From NCBI RefSeq assembly GCF_021404545.1, contig NZ_JAAWWD010000033.1, forward strand, positions 62,001 to 126,000: a DNA stretch of 64,000 nt, given 5' to 3'. The stretch is from Aestuariivita sp. GTDB lineage: Bacteria; Pseudomonadota; Alphaproteobacteria; Rhodobacterales; Rhodobacteraceae. Positions 39,376-47,701 of the stretch are shown here, one piece after another; the stretch's first letter is position 1, and each line of letters begins with the position of its first letter. Both the position numbers and the translations under genes were made by a program. Below the pieces are notes generated by a model. The model made no database searches. It saw only the letters and a program-made list of their open reading frames with translations, and was not told the origin of the DNA.

Positions 39376-40371
39376 TTAGAAGGATAAGGCCGGGCAGCTA
39401 TCGTCAGACATATAGTCATGCACCGACAGCTCGCCATTGGCGATCTTGGTCGATGCCGCGTCCACGGCGGCCTGCATCTCGTCGCTGACCAGGGTCGCGT
39501 TGTGCTCATCCAGCGCATAGCCCACGCCGCCATTTGCCAGACCCATCACGTTAAAGCCGGTCTCCAGACCGGGACCGTCCGCAAACGCCTGGTAGACCGC
39601 GTTGTCCACCCGCTTCATCATCGAAGTGAGAACCTTGCCGGGGTGCAGATAGTTCTGGTTGCTGTCCACGCCGATGGACAGGATGCCCTCATCGGCCGCG
39701 GTTTGCAGCACGCCGACACCGGTGCCGCCGGCAGCTGCGTAAACCACATCAGCGCCTTGGGAAATCTGCGCCTTGGTCAGCTCGGACCCTTTCACCGGAT
39801 CGTTCCAGGCCGCCGGAGTGGTGCCGGTCATGTTGGCGATCACGGTGGCATCGGGGTTCACGGCGAGCACGCCTTGGGCATAGCCGCAGGCAAATTTGCG
39901 GATCAGCGGGATGTCCATGCCACCGATAAAGCCGACGGTGTCGGATTGCGACGCCTTGGCCGCCATCATGCCAACAAGGTAGGATCCTTCATGCTCGTTA
40001 AAAACGACCGAGCGGACATTGGGCGCGTCCACGACCATATCGATGATCACAAACGACGTGTCAGGATAATCGCCCGCCACCTGACCCAGCGCGTCGGCAA
40101 AGGCAAATCCCGCCATCACGATGGGGTTGGCGCCCGCTTCGGCAAAGCGGCGCAGGGCCTGTTCGCGCTGTGCTTCTGATTGCAGTTCGATCTCGCGGAA
40201 CGTGTTGCCGGTCTCATCCGCCCAACGCTGGGCACCATTGAATGCGGCCTCGTTAAAGGATTTGTCGAACTTGCCGCCCAGATCAAAGATCAGCGCCGGC
40301 TCGGCCAAGGCGGCACCGGCGCTCAGCGCAAGGGCGGCACCGGCGCCCATGATTTTCTTCATGATGGTCAT
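39376..40371 (-). CDS. BMP-family (Bmp/PnrA-like) periplasmic nucleoside-binding protein
   Basis: A 331-residue exported binding protein with a signal peptide (MKKIMGAGAALALSAGAALA). The BMP/PnrA pattern is seen in LIFDLGGKFDKSFNEAAFNGA, VGFIGGMDIPLIRKFACGY and VVYAAAGGTGVGVLQTA. It delivers nucleosides to the permeases encoded downstream. GGGAG lies seven bases before the ATG at 40371; an ATG three codons later is possible. As the first gene of the operon it should be the most highly expressed. Confidence 0.92.
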   Translation of the reverse strand: MTIMKKIMGAGAALALSAGAALAEPALIFDLGGKFDKSFNEAAFNGAQRWADETGNTFREIELQSEAQREQALRRFAEAGANPIVMAGFAFADALGQVAGDYPDTSFVIIDMVVDAPNVRSVVFNEHEGSYLVGMMAAKASQSDTVGFIGGMDIPLIRKFACGYAQGVLAVNPDATVIANMTGTTPAAWNDPVKGSELTKAQISQGADVVYAAAGGTGVGVLQTAADEGILSIGVDSNQNYLHPGKVLTSMMKRVDNAVYQAFADGPGLETGFNVMGLANGGVGYALDEHNATLVSDEMQAAVDAASTKIANGELSVHDYMSDDSCPALSF

Positions 40372-40480
40372 GTGAAGTCTCCCAGTTGTTTTTCATTGGG
40401 GCTGCCGCCGATAAGGGGCCTCCCGACAGAGTCAGTCAGATCGCACAAGATCGCAGCAAGTAAGGCCGCAGGCAGACGCA

Positions 40481-40503
40481 GGGGTCAACCGATTCTTGAC
40501 CCC
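40481..40503 (-). terminator. hairpin after rimI, possible terminator
   Basis: An 8-bp stem GGGGTCAA/TTGACCCC with a 7-base loop, 18 bases after the rimI stop and before the importer operon. No T-run follows, so termination would be weak or Rho-assisted. Confidence 0.4.
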
Positions 40504-40521
40504 GTCTCTTTGCACCGGACC

Positions 40522-40941
40522 CTAACCGCAGGTCAAATCGTGCGTCATGATCAATGCATCGGCAGCGGTGCTGTCATTGCGCGGGTAATAGTCCTTGCGC
40601 AGGCTGGTCTGACGATACCCCATAGCCGCATAAAGCGCGCACGCGGCAGTGTTGTCGGCGGCCACCTCGAGAAACACGTGCCGCGCGCCGCGCGCCTGGG
40701 CCAGGGTGTGGCAGCAATCAAGAATGGCCCGCGCGTGTCCCTTGCGCTGATGATCCGGGTGGGTGGCGATGGTCAAGAGCTCTGCCTCGTCTGCCACGAC
40801 ACGGATCAATCCAAAGGCGCGGTCGTCGCCCGCCAACAGGATCCTGGGCTGGGCGAGAAGGGCTTCAAACTCCAGGGCCGTCCAGGCCCGCGACAGGGTG
40901 AAGGCGGCCCGATGGGTCGCCGCGAGCGCCTCGGGTCTCAT
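40522..40941 (-). CDS. rimI: ribosomal-protein-alanine N-acetyltransferase-type GNAT
   Basis: A 139-residue GNAT acetyltransferase. The acetyl-CoA pyrophosphate loop is HPDHQRKGHARAIL and the region FLEVAADNTAACALYAAMGY matches RimI, which acetylates the N-terminus of ribosomal protein S18. The stop of tsaB shares one base with the ATG at 40941, and rimI commonly follows tsaB. A TTG three bases earlier is not favoured. Confidence 0.88.
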   Translation of the reverse strand: MRPEALAATHRAAFTLSRAWTALEFEALLAQPRILLAGDDRAFGLIRVVADEAELLTIATHPDHQRKGHARAILDCCHTLAQARGARHVFLEVAADNTAACALYAAMGYRQTSLRKDYYPRNDSTAADALIMTHDLTCG

Positions 40942-41600
40942 CAATCCAGAAGGGTCGGCGCGGTATCGCGCGCGGGTGCCGCGTCGGCCGCACGCAGGTA
41001 AAGCGGCGCGGGGGGCTGTGGCTCACTCCCCAATCGCGTTTCGGCAATCCGCAAGACGGCTTCCGCCAGCGAGACATGTGGCCCGGCAACCGGCCAACCT
41101 GTGAGCGCCGCCACCTGATCGGCAAGTGGCCCGATCACCAACGGCTCAACGCCGTGGACTGCACAGTGCAGGGCGTCTTCAGTGAGGGGAATGAGATGGG
41201 GATCGCCCGCAGCGCGGTTCCCGAAGAGCTGCACATAGGCTCGCGCCTGTCGCGCGTCTGCAACCGTCAGAACAGGTCTGGGCGCCCCATGGGCCAGCGC
41301 TTCAAGGGTTGACACACCAATGGCCGGTTTGCCCAACCCCAAAGCCAGCCCCCGCGCCGCTGACACCGAGATGCGGATACCGGTGAAATTGCCCGGCCCC
41401 ACGCCAACGCCGATCGCGTCCAAGTCGCGAAAGGTGCAGCCGACGTCCATCATCATTTCCTCCAGCATTGGCATCAGATGCTCGGCCTGTCCCTTGGCCA
41501 GCGCGTCAATGCGGGTGTAGAGCCTGCCGTCCACCTGCAAAGCCGCCGCACAATGGGGGCCAGAGGTGTCAAACGCCAGAAGAGTGTGGGATGGGCTCAT
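40941..41600 (-). CDS. tsaB: tRNA threonylcarbamoyladenosine modification protein TsaB
   Basis: A 219-residue protein of the ASKHA fold (LLAFDTSGPHCAAAL, GVGVGPGNFTGIRIS) that dimerises with TsaD to make t6A in tRNA. The ATG at 41600 overlaps the preceding stop by four bases, and rimI follows. The sibling genes tsaD and tsaE are not in the window. Confidence 0.92.
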   Translation of the reverse strand: MSPSHTLLAFDTSGPHCAAALQVDGRLYTRIDALAKGQAEHLMPMLEEMMMDVGCTFRDLDAIGVGVGPGNFTGIRISVSAARGLALGLGKPAIGVSTLEALAHGAPRPVLTVADARQARAYVQLFGNRAAGDPHLIPLTEDALHCAVHGVEPLVIGPLADQVAALTGWPVAGPHVSLAEAVLRIAETRLGSEPQPPAPLYLRAADAAPARDTAPTLLD

Positions 41601-42049
41601 GTCCGGTGCGCGGCTTTCAACTGATCGCGGGAACTGCCCTCGATCCGGGGCATATCATCGTGGATATGCAACCAGGTCAGCCGGGCGTCCGCATGGGCGT
41701 GTAGCCGGGGAGGTAGGTCTGCGGCCTGATCCAACAGCCCAAGCGGCACATAGATCTGGCCGGGCAGATACGCATATGTCGCGGCCAGAGGCGAGCCGCA
41801 GGTCCGGCAGAACCAGCGCGTGATACCCGGAGTGGTCGAAAACCCTTCGTCCAGTGCGGGTGTGAACGCGATCCGGTCCGTGGCAAAAGCGGCGAAGGCA
41901 GCGACGGGCGCACCGCAGAGGCGCCGACAATCCATGCAATGGCAATAGGCGACGGCCTCCGGCCCCTGATCGGCCTGCAAAACTCGGGCGCCGCAATAGC
42001 AGCGCCCGGTGATCTTTCCTGGTTGCTCCTGTGACGTGTCAGACGCCAA
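41597..42049 (-). CDS. GFA-family (glutathione-dependent formaldehyde-activating enzyme-like) zinc protein
   Basis: A 150-residue protein of the GFA/CENP-V family. Zinc-binding cysteines are in GRCYCGA (C17, C19), CHCMDCRRLC (C36, C38, C41) and FCRTCG (C81, C84). The start is a TTG at 42049, overlapping nfuA by 11 bases. Family members condense formaldehyde with glutathione or bind small thiols; here function is not proven. It lies inside the nfuA-GFA-tsaB-rimI run. Confidence 0.85.
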   Translation of the reverse strand: MASDTSQEQPGKITGRCYCGARVLQADQGPEAVAYCHCMDCRRLCGAPVAAFAAFATDRIAFTPALDEGFSTTPGITRWFCRTCGSPLAATYAYLPGQIYVPLGLLDQAADLPPRLHAHADARLTWLHIHDDMPRIEGSSRDQLKAAHRT

Positions 42050-42602
42050 CCGGCCGAACCTCGGTCACCTCGGGAATGTAATGACGCAGCAGGTTCTCGA
42101 TGCCCATCTTGAGCGTCAGCGTGGAAGAAGGGCACCCCGCGCAGGCGCCTTGCATATGCAGGTAAACCACACCGCGATCGAACCCGTGGAACGTGATATC
42201 GCCGCCGTCTTGGGCTACGGCCGGACGCACGCGGCTATCGAGAAGCTCTTTGATCTGGCCAACGATCTCCGAGTTTTCTCCGGTATGTTCGGCATGGCCG
42301 CTGACGGGGGTATGGTCGCCCGCCATCACCGGATCACCGGATTGGAAATGCTCCATGATCGCGCCCAGAATAGCAGGCTTGATGTGGTCCCACTCAATCG
42401 GGTCATCCTTGGTCACGGTGACGAAATCATTTCCGAAAAACACGCCACACACACCCTCCACGGCAAAGATCCGCGTGGCGAGCGGGGACTTGTCGGCTGT
42501 TTCGGCAGACGGAAAATCAGCGGTACCCGCCTCCAGCACGGCCTGTCCGGGCAGGAATTTCAAGGTCGCTGGGTTCGGCGTCGATTCGGTCTGGATGAAC
42601 AT
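42039..42602 (-). CDS. nfuA: NfuA-type Fe-S cluster carrier
   Basis: A 187-residue Fe-S carrier. An N-terminal Nfu-N domain (MFIQTESTPNPATLKFLPG) is followed by the C-terminal NifU-like domain with the cluster-binding cysteines C154 and C157 (GACAGCPSSTLTLK). It delivers 4Fe-4S clusters to apoproteins. The ATG at 42602 has AAGGAG upstream; the frame extends to 42698 but that part is not conserved. Confidence 0.93.
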   Translation of the reverse strand: MFIQTESTPNPATLKFLPGQAVLEAGTADFPSAETADKSPLATRIFAVEGVCGVFFGNDFVTVTKDDPIEWDHIKPAILGAIMEHFQSGDPVMAGDHTPVSGHAEHTGENSEIVGQIKELLDSRVRPAVAQDGGDITFHGFDRGVVYLHMQGACAGCPSSTLTLKMGIENLLRHYIPEVTEVRPVGV

Positions 42603-42951
42603 GGATGTCTCCTTGAGGCTGTCATTCATATGCGGATACGGGGGCGCCAAGTCAAGGTTTGGAACGATTCTAAGAAAAGGGCAGCGCAGAGATGCCATTG
42701 TATCCCTTCAAATGCCCCGGCTTCACACTGCCGGAGCGGCTGCGCCGCATTCTATTCTATCTGTGCGCGGCCGCACGGGCCTTGGGACGCTGTCCCAAAC
42801 CCTGGGAGTATTTATAGCCAGAAGAAGCAGGAGATCCGCTTACGGCTTCTTCTGGCTCTAAATATTCCCGGGGGAGGCCGAAGGCCGGGGGCAGAGCCCC
42901 CGAAAAAGACGCTCCCTTGCCACTCGACCCGCGCTGTCGTCTGGGGCGTAG
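42603..42951. other. 349-bp intergenic stretch dominated by a dispersed repeat
   Basis: Between nfuA and the universal stress gene there is no coding capacity. About half is occupied by repeat copy B (42733-42910); the rest is the nfuA upstream region. Confidence 0.8.
42733..42910. repeat. 178-bp dispersed intergenic repeat, copy B
   Basis: Colinear with bases 12601-12778 (see copy A). In this copy the central section forms a long, nearly perfect inverted repeat: 42801-42828 pairs with 42845-42871, the inner 13 bp (AGCCAGAAGAAGC/GCTTCTTCTGGCT) without mismatch. Its transcript would fold into a strong hairpin. Confidence 0.82.
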
Positions 42952-43407
42952 TCAGGTAATCGCTTCGAGCTGTTCCTTGGTGAGATGGCCCGGCACGATG
43001 GTGATCGGGATTGGCAGATCGCCGGAATTGCGGCTGAGTTGTGTCACCAGCGGACCCGGACCTTTCTTGTCAATTCCGGCGCCCAGGACCAAGACGCCGA
43101 TCTCGGGGTCTTCTTTGACCTGGGCCATAATCTCGGGCACTGGCTCGCCCTCCCGGATCACCAGTTCAGGATCGACGCCCTGGCGGTCCCGCATCCACTT
43201 GGCAAAAACCTCGAAATGGGCGTGGATGCGTTCGCGCGCCTCTTCGCGCATCACCTCACCCACGCCGATCCAGTGATTGAACTCATCGGGAGGGATCACT
43301 GACAGGATTTCGACCCCGCCACCGGTTCGGGCGGCGCGCATCGCTGCAAAACGCATCGCGTTCAGGCATTCGCGGCTGTCATCCAATACAACGAGGAACT
43401 TGCGCAT
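42952..43407 (-). CDS. universal stress protein family (UspA-like)
   Basis: A 151-residue UspA-fold protein (MRKFLVVLDDSRECLNAMRFAA, VLVLGAGIDKKGPGPLVTQL). The nucleotide-binding glycine run typical of ATP-binding Usps is seen as GAGIDKKGPGPL. The ATG at 43407 has AAGGGGAAAACCC upstream; the frame extends to 43464 without homology. Role: stress survival, mechanism unknown. Confidence 0.85.
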   Translation of the reverse strand: MRKFLVVLDDSRECLNAMRFAAMRAARTGGGVEILSVIPPDEFNHWIGVGEVMREEARERIHAHFEVFAKWMRDRQGVDPELVIREGEPVPEIMAQVKEDPEIGVLVLGAGIDKKGPGPLVTQLSRNSGDLPIPITIVPGHLTKEQLEAIT

Positions 43408-43472
43408 GGGTTTTCCCCTTCTCTGGGTGAGGGTCAGGATGACGCAAGGCCCCGCGCGGCGCAATGGAAAGC

Positions 43473-44069
43473 TCAGGCCAGCGCCGCCCAGCGCACGGCC
43501 TGATCCAACCGGTCGTGGCCCCAGAAGAGTTCATCTCCGATGGTGAAGCTCGGGGCGCCAAAGAGACCCTTGGTCTGGGCCTGCTCTGTCAATTGGCGCA
43601 GATGTGCCTTGGTATCCGGGTTTTGCGCGGCCTCAAGCACTGGCTCGGGATCGAGCGCCAGGCCTGTCAGGATGTCGATCAACACCGCGGGTTGTCCGAT
43701 ATCGTGATCTTCGGCGAAGTTTGCCAGATAAACCGCCCGCACGAAATCGCCGATCCAAGGTGCGTCCGCATGATGGGCTGCAATGCGCGCGGCCAGGAGC
43801 GATCCACGCGGAAAATCGCCGGGTTTACGGAAGGCCAACCCGGCATCCGCGCAAAGCCGCTCCATATCGCGCCACATATTGGCGCCTTTCGCGGGATAGA
43901 GTGTAAACGGAGAGCCGCTGATGCCCTGCGCTGCAAAAATCGGGCCCAGCAGGATCGGGCGCCAGATCAGCGGGACCGCAGCCTGCGCGCATGCATCCTG
44001 GATCCGCATGGCGGCGGGATAGCTGTAGGTCGAGGCGAACTCGAACCAGAACTCCAAAGCACGCGCCAT
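43473..44069 (-). CDS. 2-hydroxychromene-2-carboxylate isomerase (DsbA-family)
   Basis: A 198-residue protein of the DsbA/kappa-GST fold. The active serine region SYPAAM replaces the CxxC of thiol oxidoreductases (FEFASTYSYPA), and GLFGAPSFTIGDELFWGHDRL is the family's C-terminal motif. Family members isomerise 2-hydroxychromene-2-carboxylate in naphthalene breakdown using glutathione, but most copies in marine alphaproteobacteria have no known substrate. It follows the aminotransferase gene after three bases. Confidence 0.85.
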   Translation of the reverse strand: MARALEFWFEFASTYSYPAAMRIQDACAQAAVPLIWRPILLGPIFAAQGISGSPFTLYPAKGANMWRDMERLCADAGLAFRKPGDFPRGSLLAARIAAHHADAPWIGDFVRAVYLANFAEDHDIGQPAVLIDILTGLALDPEPVLEAAQNPDTKAHLRQLTEQAQTKGLFGAPSFTIGDELFWGHDRLDQAVRWAALA

Positions 44070-44072
44070 GGC

Positions 44073-44936
44073 TCAGCCTGTCGATGCGGCCCAGTCCCAA
44101 TACATCTCGCGCACCCGGCGCGTGACGGGACCGACCTGGTAATGGATGTCGTCAAACGCTGTGACCGGGGTGACCTTGGACATGTTGCCGGACATGAAGA
44201 CCTCATCGGCGCCCGCGAAATCCTCGAAGGTCAGGACGGTTTCATGCACCGTCACACCATCCGAGGCGAGGTTCGAGATGTGGCGCGCGCGGGTGATCCC
44301 GGCCAGAAACGTGCCGTTCGCGATCGGGGTAAAGACCTCACCATCCTTGACCATGAAGATGTTGGCGGTGGCGGTTTCGGCCACATTGCCCATGGCATCG
44401 GCCACCAGCGCGTTGCCGAAGCCTTTGGCGCGCGCCTCTTTCAGCATGCGGGCGTTGTTCGGGTAAAGGCAGCCCGCTTTGGCATCGACCACCGCATCCT
44501 CCAGAACAGGTCGACGAAACCGGGTGCGCGTCAGGGTTACCGTCGCACTGGCGGGCGCCATCGGGATCTCTTCGAGGCAGATTGCAAACCCGGTCTCGTC
44601 CGGGCTGGGCATGATCGCCGACGGATCGCCATCAATCCCCCAATACATCGGGCGGATATAGACGGGTGCGTCCTTTGGGAAAAGTTTGAGCCCGTCTTTT
44701 ACGATCTCGACCATCTCGGCGCTGCTGACCGTAGGGGTCAGCATCAGCGCCGTGGCGGAGCGGTTCACGCGGGCGCAATGCGGCTCCAGATCCGGGGCCA
44801 TCCCGTCGAAATGGCGGGCACCGTCAAAGACGGATGTGCCCAGCCAGGCGCCATGATCGGCAGCCCGCATGACAGGCACGTCGCCATCATTCCAGGTGCC
44901 GTTGAAATAGGTTTTGATATTCGTGCCAACCGCCAT
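44073..44936 (-). CDS. ilvE: branched-chain amino acid aminotransferase (fold type IV)
   Basis: A 287-residue PLP enzyme. K153 in VVDAKAGCLYPNN is the cofactor lysine; ALVADAMGNVAETATANIFMV contains the family's substrate loop. It interconverts branched-chain amino acids and 2-oxo acids. A very good ribosome-binding site (AGGAGGA) precedes the ATG. Some members of the family act as D-amino-acid aminotransferases or lyases; the 287-residue size fits IlvE. Confidence 0.85.
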   Translation of the reverse strand: MAVGTNIKTYFNGTWNDGDVPVMRAADHGAWLGTSVFDGARHFDGMAPDLEPHCARVNRSATALMLTPTVSSAEMVEIVKDGLKLFPKDAPVYIRPMYWGIDGDPSAIMPSPDETGFAICLEEIPMAPASATVTLTRTRFRRPVLEDAVVDAKAGCLYPNNARMLKEARAKGFGNALVADAMGNVAETATANIFMVKDGEVFTPIANGTFLAGITRARHISNLASDGVTVHETVLTFEDFAGADEVFMSGNMSKVTPVTAFDDIHYQVGPVTRRVREMYWDWAASTG

Positions 44937-45011
44937 CGATAGGTCCTCCTTATCCGCGACCGTAGGGCAGAGATATGTCAGACGTCCAGACCTTTTTCGG
45001 TCGTCGCCGGG

Positions 45012-45524
45012 TCAGGTTTTACGCGGCCATGGGCGTTTGGGTGATTCTGCAAAACACAGCGGCAGGCCGCCAAAGAGGCCGGGCGCCGCGTATTTGGCCA
45101 TCCAGGGCAAAGGCTCGGCCAGGGATCCGCCTGCCTGCCACTCGAAATAGCCCAGCGCGCCCCTGGCCGGGATCGGCTTGTCCAGAGCGATGGGGTCCTC
45201 CAGCCGCAAACCGGCCGTGCCGCCGAACCAAGGGCTGTCGCTCTGATCCACGATCTCGACCACATCGACGGTGCCGATGATGGCGCCTCGGGGCAGATCT
45301 GCGGGGGCGGGGCAGTCCACGTCGATCTGCTGCATTTTCCAGGCGATATAGCGGTATTCATCCTCCCGCAGGCCGGTCGCGGCGTGGATGCAGATCCGGC
45401 CCAAGCCCATGCGGCCCGCGCGAATAGAGCCCTTCGTCCGGTTCTCGATATCCTTGCTGCCAAAAACGATTGCCCAGGCCGAGGGTTGACGTACCGACAG
45501 CGCAAGGCGCGGCAGGTCGGTCAC
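45012..45524 (-). CDS. ASCH-domain protein
   Basis: A 170-residue protein with the ASCH fold. The RQPSAWAIVFGSKDIENRT motif is the conserved opening, and GAIIGTVDVVEIVDQ and GALGYFEWQ the later strands. ASCH proteins bind RNA or act as N4-acetylcytidine amidohydrolases. The start is GTG at 45524, overlapping the MarR-GNAT stop by four bases (GTGA); an ATG at 45572 would overlap far more. It is translated with the upstream regulator. Confidence 0.82.
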   Translation of the reverse strand: MTDLPRLALSVRQPSAWAIVFGSKDIENRTKGSIRAGRMGLGRICIHAATGLREDEYRYIAWKMQQIDVDCPAPADLPRGAIIGTVDVVEIVDQSDSPWFGGTAGLRLEDPIALDKPIPARGALGYFEWQAGGSLAEPLPWMAKYAAPGLFGGLPLCFAESPKRPWPRKT

Positions 45525-46465
45525 GCAGGGGCCGACCTGACAAAGCGCTGTTCGATCACTTCTGTGCCCCACCTGCTGCCGGGGGCCGACTCGACCAGTT
45601 CAAATCCGACGCTCTCGTAAAGGTGCCGCGCGGCGTCCAGCCCTTGGAAGGTCCAAAGATGCGTTTCAGCAAATCCATGGCTATCGACATGTTGCATCGC
45701 GCCATTCAGCAATCGTCGGCCCACGCCTCGCCCCTGCGCGGCCTCATCAAGGATGAACCACCGCAGATGGGCGCAGGTCGGACCGAAATCCTCCCCGTCA
45801 ATGGTGACCGACCCAATGATCCTGCCGCCCAACGAAGCGCTGATCACGGTGTTGGCCGGGTTGGTCAGGCGCCCGAGAAACCCGCTCATTTCAGAGGCGA
45901 CCTTGCGCTCGAACACTGCCCCGAAGCCGAAGTTCCGCGCATAGTAGCGCGCGTGCATTTCGGTCACCCGGCCCAATAACGTCGGCTGGTAACCGGTGTG
46001 GAGGGCCAAGGGCGGCTCATATGGCGCGTCATCCGCAGATCTGAGTGCCTCGGCATAGCGGCGCAGGCCGGTCTGGATCTCTACCTGATCCTCTGGTGGC
46101 ACCGAATTGAGCGCTGAACCGACCTGCTTGCGGCCGTGATCTTCGATCTGGCGAAAGGCGGCGCGCCCTTTGGTCGTCAGTCTAAGGGTCTTGGAGCGGC
46201 GGTCGTTTGGATCGGGCGCGGCGTCGATCAGACCGCAGGCTATCAGCTTGTCTAGCATACGACTGACGGACGATTTTTCAAGCCCCAGCAGATCTGACAA
46301 GGCCCGAGCTGTATCGACCGAACCCAAACCGAGCTCGATGATCGCATGCACAGACGACGGCGGTATGCCGGTGCCGGCCAGGTCCGATTGCATAAATCCC
46401 AGTCGGCGGACAATGTCACGCGAGGCCGCGCGAATCGTATCAATAGATATTGCTGTGTCTTGCAT
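45521..46465 (-). CDS. MarR-type regulator fused to a GNAT acetyltransferase
   Basis: A 314-residue fusion. Residues 1-140 are a winged-helix MarR domain with the recognition region LGLEKSSVSRMLDKLIACGLI and wing DPNDRRSKTLRLTTKG. Residues 155-314 form a GNAT domain with acetyl-CoA loop EAAQGRGVGRRLL and C-terminal FQGLDAARHLYESVGFELV. Such fusions may sense and acetylate the same ligand. It is coupled to the ASCH gene by GTGA. A 17-base palindrome six bases upstream of the start is probably its own operator. Confidence 0.9.
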   Translation of the reverse strand: MQDTAISIDTIRAASRDIVRRLGFMQSDLAGTGIPPSSVHAIIELGLGSVDTARALSDLLGLEKSSVSRMLDKLIACGLIDAAPDPNDRRSKTLRLTTKGRAAFRQIEDHGRKQVGSALNSVPPEDQVEIQTGLRRYAEALRSADDAPYEPPLALHTGYQPTLLGRVTEMHARYYARNFGFGAVFERKVASEMSGFLGRLTNPANTVISASLGGRIIGSVTIDGEDFGPTCAHLRWFILDEAAQGRGVGRRLLNGAMQHVDSHGFAETHLWTFQGLDAARHLYESVGFELVESAPGSRWGTEVIEQRFVRSAPA

Positions 46466-46471
46466 GGATTA

Positions 46472-46488
46472 AGTTGTATCATACAACT
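46472..46488 (-). promoter_or_regulatory. palindromic operator overlapping the MarR-GNAT promoter
   Basis: A perfect 17-base inverted repeat, AGTTGTAT-C-ATACAACT, lies six bases before the start codon. On the minus strand its centre reads TATGAT, close to a -10 box, so binding would block RNA polymerase and the transcript would be nearly leaderless. This matches the usual autoregulation of MarR proteins. Confidence 0.7.
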
Positions 46489-46551
46489 AATGTCCTGCAA
46501 GACAGTTTCGGCGACAAACCCGACTAAAGGCTTGCCGGGCCGGACCCCTTT

Positions 46552-47580
46552 CTAAATCTCCACCGGCGCAACCATTCCGACGATATCATAGGTTTGGCGC
46601 AGAATAGGCCGCGTGATTTCGCGGGCGCGCTGGGCGCCGCGAGACAGGATTAGGTCGATCTCTGCCGGATCTGCCATCAGCCGAGCCATTTCGCTGGAGA
46701 TCGGAGAGAGCTTGGCCACGGCCAGATCGGCCAGGAGGGGTTTGAACTCTCCAAACTGTTTGCCGCCCATCTCGGACAGGACCTGATCCACGCTTTGATC
46801 GCTCAGCGCGGCATAGATATTGACCAGATTGCAGGCTTCGGGGCGGTCATCCAGCCCTTCGGGTTCCGATGGCAGCGCCTCGGGGTCGGTCTTGGCCTTG
46901 CGGATCTTTTTGGCGATGGTGTCGGCGTCATCGGTCATGTTGATCCGGGACATATCCGAGGGATCGGATTTCGACATTTTCTTGGACCCGTCGCGCAGGC
47001 TCATCACCCGGGTGGCGGCCCCCTCGATCACCGGTTCGGTCATCGGAAAGAACGCGACACCATAATCGTGATTGAATTTGGCGGCGATATCGCGCGTCAG
47101 TTCCAGATGTTGCTTTTGATCCTCGCCCACCGGCACATGGGTGGCGTGATAGATCAGGATGTCGGCCGCCATCAATGCGGGATATCCAAACAGACCGAGC
47201 GAGGCGTTCTCGGCGTTCTTGCCTGCTTTGTCCTTGAACTGGGTCATCCGCTTCATCCAGCCCATGCGCGCCACACAGTTGAAGATCCAGGCCAGCTGCG
47301 CATGTTCGGGCACCTGGGACTGATTGATCAGAATGGATTTTTCGGGGTCGAGACCAGATGCGATATATCCCGCGCAGAGCTCGCGCGTGGCCTGGCGCAG
47401 CTCGGCGGGATCCTGCCAGACGGTGATCGCGTGCAGATCGACCATGCAATAGACCGTCTCATAGTCCGATCCCTGCATGCCGACCCAGTTCCTGAGCGCC
47501 CCTAGATAGTTGCCAAGATGCAGGTTGCCCGAAGGCTGCGCCCCGGAAAAGACACGCGGCGTGAAGGGGTCTTGTGACAT
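46552..47580 (-). CDS. trpS: tryptophanyl-tRNA synthetase
   Basis: A 342-residue class I synthetase charging tRNA-Trp. The HIGH-type motif is HLGN at 21-24 ([15 protein letters not shown]) and KMSKS is at 201-205. Length and motifs match bacterial TrpS. Divergent from the rhomboid gene at 47702 over 121 bases. Confidence 0.96.
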   Translation of the reverse strand: MSQDPFTPRVFSGAQPSGNLHLGNYLGALRNWVGMQGSDYETVYCMVDLHAITVWQDPAELRQATRELCAGYIASGLDPEKSILINQSQVPEHAQLAWIFNCVARMGWMKRMTQFKDKAGKNAENASLGLFGYPALMAADILIYHATHVPVGEDQKQHLELTRDIAAKFNHDYGVAFFPMTEPVIEGAATRVMSLRDGSKKMSKSDPSDMSRINMTDDADTIAKKIRKAKTDPEALPSEPEGLDDRPEACNLVNIYAALSDQSVDQVLSEMGGKQFGEFKPLLADLAVAKLSPISSEMARLMADPAEIDLILSRGAQRAREITRPILRQTYDIVGMVAPVEI

Positions 47581-47701
47581 TTGAAGGCACTCTCGTCTGG
47601 AAAAACCGGCTTGCCTCGCTTACCCATGGCATAATGCGCCGTCAAGAAGTCCAAAAGCCAAGCGGGCGCCCGGCATTTAACCTCCAGAGGTCCGACCGCA
47701 G

